DNA from: Natrinema hispanicum
GTDB lineage: Archaea; Halobacteriota; Halobacteria; Halobacteriales; Natrialbaceae
DNA: 64,000 bases
NCBI RefSeq assembly: GCF_900111485.1
Contig: NZ_FOIC01000001.1
Location: 186,001-250,000 of the forward strand
Direction of reading: 5' to 3'
Under the pieces are notes generated by a model. It ran no database searches. It was not told the origin of the DNA and saw only the letters and a list, made by a program, of their open reading frames with translations. The translations under genes and the position numbers were made by a program. Within the stretch, counting starts at the first letter, position 1. Every line of letters begins with the position of its first letter. Positions 61,044 through 64,000 of this stretch are shown here, in pieces.

Positions 61044-61871
61044 CTACGCCGCGGTAACTCTCTCGAGGAAGTTAGCCGTCACCCGATTGAACGCATGCGG
61101 CCGGTCCAGATTGACCAGATGGCCCGAGTCGGACAGTTCTACTCGCGTGCCGTCGGCAACTTCCGCGGCGATCTGGGAACCCTGTCGCTTGACGAGCGAA
61201 GCCTCCTGGTCGCCGTGGACGACGAGCGTCGGCGTCTCGACGCCGGTTAACTCGGGCGGATCGTACTGATAGAGCGCATCGAAGATCTTGCGATACTCCG
61301 TCGCCGAGATGTCGCCGACGCCGTCGATCGCTTCGGCTCTGACGTCGGAGTCGACAGACAGCCACCGCTTGCCAGTCGTCGCTTGAATCGACTGCAGCAT
61401 CGACTGGAAGGTCCCCGTCGAGCCCGACAGCGACAGCGACGTCGTCAGCGCCGGCAGCGGCGACCACAACGATTTCATCGCCGTCGGGAGTTCGACCGGC
61501 GGCATCGATCGCACCGCCCCGCCCAAGATCGCGGCCGAGGCACTGTTTGGATGGCGGTCCAGAAACTCCTGGACGACCATCGACCCGAGCGAGAGCCCAC
61601 AGAGGATCGGCTGGTCGCCCTCGAGACGGGATAGCAGCGCCTCGAGGTCGTCGGTAAAGAGTTCGATCGAGTACTGGTCGGCGTCGGTCGCGCCGGTACT
61701 GCCGTGGCCGCGAACGTCGAGCGTGACGACCCGATACTCGTCGGCGAAGTGGTTGACCTGTGGCTCCCAGGCCGTTCCGTCCATCCATCCGCCGTGGACG
61801 AACACCAGCGGCCGGCCGTCGCCGCTCGTCTGATAGTGGATGGTTCCGTCGTCGAGCTCGAGTGCTGCCAT
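61044..61871 (-). CDS. Alpha/beta hydrolase
   Basis: The 275-residue protein starts MAALELDDGTIHYQTSGDGR. It has the oxyanion loop FVHGGWMDGTAWEPQ, LDVRGHGSTG, and the nucleophile elbow GLSLGSMV with Ser94. The acid Asp is in VVHGDQEASL and the His in SDSGHLVNLDRPHAF. Such enzymes split esters, lactones or haloalkanes; the substrate cannot be read. No signal peptide is seen, and the gene is alone on its strand. Confidence 0.92.
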   Translation of the reverse strand: MAALELDDGTIHYQTSGDGRPLVFVHGGWMDGTAWEPQVNHFADEYRVVTLDVRGHGSTGATDADQYSIELFTDDLEALLSRLEGDQPILCGLSLGSMVVQEFLDRHPNSASAAILGGAVRSMPPVELPTAMKSLWSPLPALTTSLSLSGSTGTFQSMLQSIQATTGKRWLSVDSDVRAEAIDGVGDISATEYRKIFDALYQYDPPELTGVETPTLVVHGDQEASLVKRQGSQIAAEVADGTRVELSDSGHLVNLDRPHAFNRVTANFLERVTAA

Positions 61872-61977
61872 ACACAGGCTGGGGACCGCTCGCTCTTAGA
61901 ATGCCGGGTTGCGTTCGCATTGGCTGAGAAAGGGGCGGCTAGTTCGCTCACCGCCTCGCACAGTCGGGACCGACCCC

Positions 61978-63540
61978 CTACTCCGGTCCCAGCCAGCGGT
62001 CCCAGACCGAGTCGAACTCCGACTCGTCTTCGGAGATGCGATCCCACGCCGCAAGCCCGCGCTCCTCGCGGGAGCCAGGAACGGTGTTGTCGAGAACCAG
62101 TGCCGCGAGTCCGCCGATGGCCATCCCGGTCGAGCCGATGATGTAGATCGTGTCGATGACGGCCTGCGCCGCGGCTTCGATCGCAGTTGCGGCGGCCGTG
62201 TTCGCCAGGCCGGTCGCACCAATCATGCCCTCGAGGTCGACGGCTTCACGGAACGCGACCGTGCTCTCGAAGTTACCCATGTACGCCGGGATCGCCAGCC
62301 CGACGAAGAGAGCGAAGCCGATGATGAAGGTGTTTCTCGAGGAGGCGAGATCAACGTGACGCAGATTCGAGATGCCGACGGCGACGATCTGGCCGAACAT
62401 AGCAATAAAGAGTCCGCCGACGATCGGATCGGGGATCGTCGCGATCAACTGCCCGAAATAGCCGATGAAGCCGACGAACAGCATGACGACGGCTCCGATC
62501 TGGACGACGTACCGAGAGGCGACACCGGTCAGGCCGATCGCACCGATATTTTCAGAGTACGACGTCGAGCCGGCGGTCCCCATGATTCCCGAGAAGACGT
62601 TCATCAGTCCTTCCATGCCGATGCCGTGGTTGATCCGCTTCTCGCTTGGCGCACCCGCACCCGAAATGTTCGCCACCGCGTAGTAGTCGCCGATGCTCTC
62701 GACGATCGAGGCCAGCACGCCGGCGAACATCCCGATGACGAACGCGGTCGTTATTTGCGGAGTGCCCCATTGGAACGGATAAATCAGGAGCAGCAGATCA
62801 CTGCCCGCGACCTGACCGAGGTCGACGTAGCCCGGATGGGCCCCACCGATCACGCCGAACACCGATAGCGCGGCGGCGATGAGCCATGAAATCACGAGTG
62901 CGAGGATTACTGGATAGAGCCGGAACGCCTTGTGTCGAACGTCGAGATATTGCGAAAAGAGTAGAATGAGACCAAGCGTGAGTCCAAGCAGCCACCAGCT
63001 CTGATTCGCCGTGGTGATCTGGGGGGCATTGAACAACGATAATCCGATCAGCGCGATCGTTGGCGCGATGACCACCGGCGAGAGGTAATTGCGCAGTTTC
63101 CCGACCAGACCGAAGTATCCCATTGCGATCTCGACGGTAGCGGCGACGATAATCGCTCCCTGAAGTTGTAACAGTGCGGCCTGCCAGTCTGGCTGTCCCG
63201 AGACGCCGCCGGCAGTGACGACGCCGACAATCGCCAGCGCCGGCGCAAGCATCGAGAACGGCGCGCCCTGGACGATCGGATACCGGTTCCCGAACGTCGT
63301 CTGGGCGAGCGTCGCGATCCCCGAAACGACGAAGAACGTCCCGATGAAGTGGGCAGTCACACCCGGAGGCATCCCCATCGCGCCGGCCAGGATCAGCGGC
63401 ACTGCGATGTTCGCACCGACCATCGTCAGATAGTGCTGGACCCCGAGCACTATCGATTCACCGAGCGGTGGCTTGTCGTCGATTCCGTACTCGATCGCAT
63501 CACCGACGGATTCGTCGGCGACTTGCTCATCCCCCGTCAT
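61978..63540 (-). CDS. NCS2-family uracil/xanthine permease
   Basis: This 520-residue transporter imports uracil, xanthine or a related nucleobase by proton symport. The start MTGDEQVADESVGDAIEYG gives an acidic cytoplasmic N-terminus. About 14 helices follow, with the NCS2 motifs ESIVLGVQHYLTM (Gln-His pair), QGAPFSMLAPALA, the central ESIGDYYAVANISGAGAPSEKRINHGIGMEGLMN, and GTAGSTSYSENIGAIGLTGVASRYVVQ. An in-frame extension to 63804 overlaps the VWA gene and is not real. Confidence 0.94.
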   Translation of the reverse strand: MTGDEQVADESVGDAIEYGIDDKPPLGESIVLGVQHYLTMVGANIAVPLILAGAMGMPPGVTAHFIGTFFVVSGIATLAQTTFGNRYPIVQGAPFSMLAPALAIVGVVTAGGVSGQPDWQAALLQLQGAIIVAATVEIAMGYFGLVGKLRNYLSPVVIAPTIALIGLSLFNAPQITTANQSWWLLGLTLGLILLFSQYLDVRHKAFRLYPVILALVISWLIAAALSVFGVIGGAHPGYVDLGQVAGSDLLLLIYPFQWGTPQITTAFVIGMFAGVLASIVESIGDYYAVANISGAGAPSEKRINHGIGMEGLMNVFSGIMGTAGSTSYSENIGAIGLTGVASRYVVQIGAVVMLFVGFIGYFGQLIATIPDPIVGGLFIAMFGQIVAVGISNLRHVDLASSRNTFIIGFALFVGLAIPAYMGNFESTVAFREAVDLEGMIGATGLANTAAATAIEAAAQAVIDTIYIIGSTGMAIGGLAALVLDNTVPGSREERGLAAWDRISEDESEFDSVWDRWLGPE

Positions 63541-63622
63541 CGATTTCCGTCGGATAACAGCCGAGGGGCGTTCAAAGGGGTGTTGATCCGCCTTCTCCCT
63601 CGTTTCGGACAGTTGTCCTGTT

Positions 63623-64000
63623 TTATGAGCGCTGGCTCTCATCGGCCGCTCGCTCGGCGGCCGCCCGGACCCGCTCGACCGACAGCGTCGAGAGATCCAC
63701 TCGCTCACCGTCGGTCTCGCTTGCGACGAGTTGCGAGAGGCCGGCACGGGAGTCGTCGCCGGCGTCAACGACGACCACCCGCGTGTCGTCCGTCGCGAGC
63801 GCACGGGCTGCCTTGCGAGTCGCCGCCGTCGGGCTCCCGTCGGCGACGTTCGCCCGACCGTCGGTGACGAGGACGACGACCGATGCGTCGGTGTCGGCGC
63901 GCTCGATGACTTGTCTCGAGGTCTCGAGTCCCGCCGGCAGCGGCGTTCGATCGCCCGAGGGCAGATCCTTGAGGTGACGAGCGGCCAGCGAGACGCTGTC
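63623..64000 (-). CDS. VWA-domain protein, magnesium-chelatase subunit D-like (partial, N-terminus off window)
   Basis: The visible 125 C-terminal residues (DSVSLAARHLKDLPSGDRTPLPAGLETSRQVI...VVVLVTDGRANVADG...VVVVDAGDDSRAGLSQLVASETDGERVDLSTLSVERVRAAAERAADESQRS) show the VWA core with LVTDGRANV, typical of ChlD/BchD-like proteins. In haloarchaea such genes go with cobalamin or chelatase clusters beyond this window. The upstream part is cut by the right edge. It converges in direction with nothing; the permease gene follows on the same strand after 82 bp. Confidence 0.85.
   Translation of the reverse strand, partial: DSVSLAARHLKDLPSGDRTPLPAGLETSRQVIERADTDASVVVLVTDGRANVADGSPTAATRKAARALATDDTRVVVVDAGDDSRAGLSQLVASETDGERVDLSTLSVERVRAAAERAADESQRS

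Overview
The window is a 64 kb piece of a haloarchaeal chromosome, most likely from the Natrialbales (Natrinema/Haloterrigena-like; this rank is inference). The support is a high GC content, very acidic proteins, TATA boxes about 26-35 bp upstream of many starts with few Shine-Dalgarno sites, an archaeal FEN1, a mevalonate-route decarboxylase, Tat lipoproteins, haloarchaeal regulator families (HTH_10, DUF7344), a Nuo operon with no NuoE/F/G, and an intron-containing tRNA-Gln.

Left part (1-29 kb), housekeeping. It opens with cydAB (cytochrome bd oxidase, cydB cut by the window edge) and continues with fen1, phosphomevalonate decarboxylase, endonuclease III, a degenerate NAD-kinase-like protein, an M28 peptidase, a polyprenyl diphosphate synthase, a CBS-ParB-like protein and a TrkA-N/DHH phosphoesterase. 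The minus-strand nuoA-B-CD-H-I-J1-J2-K-L-M-N operon (23641 down to 13133) has mostly ATGA or TGATG junctions and a promoter region with a TATA box and an 18-bp inverted repeat. purE/purK, a repeat-rich DUF4097 lipoprotein, ribH plus an aminotransferase, and an HNH/zinc-finger protein follow.

Middle part (29.5-59 kb), a surface-glycan locus. After an intron-bearing tRNA-Gln(UUG) come a GlmM-like mutase, a type I phosphodiesterase, a secreted beta-helix protein, a Wzx-like flippase, GT2 and GT4 glycosyltransferases, a large GT-C-like membrane protein, two paralogous Tat lipoproteins of the polysaccharide-deacetylase fold (one with eroded motifs), a secreted M14-like metallopeptidase with a PKD-like domain, an asparagine-synthetase-like enzyme without its glutaminase cysteine, DUF1616 and YdjM-like membrane proteins, a DUF354 protein, a nucleotide-sugar dehydrogenase and GlmS. 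GlmS, a GlmM-like mutase and the dehydrogenase fit production of UDP-HexNAc and its uronic acid. The AsnB-like enzyme could amidate that acid. The GTs, GT-C and flippase would build and export the glycan, and the Tat proteins would modify it outside. Several regulators with membrane segments plus HTH domains lie in or beside the locus. This is the best candidate for an undescribed system here.

Right part (59-64 kb). A scrambled glycosyltransferase remnant is followed by a membrane-anchored protein with a DST-repeat stalk, an alpha/beta hydrolase, an NCS2 uracil/xanthine permease, and the C-terminal part of a VWA/magnesium-chelatase-type protein cut by the right edge.

At the DNA level, perfect palindromes with 3-nt loops recur in unrelated sequences. 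They include a 111-bp nested element next to the decarboxylase gene and two copies inside the M28 peptidase coding sequence.
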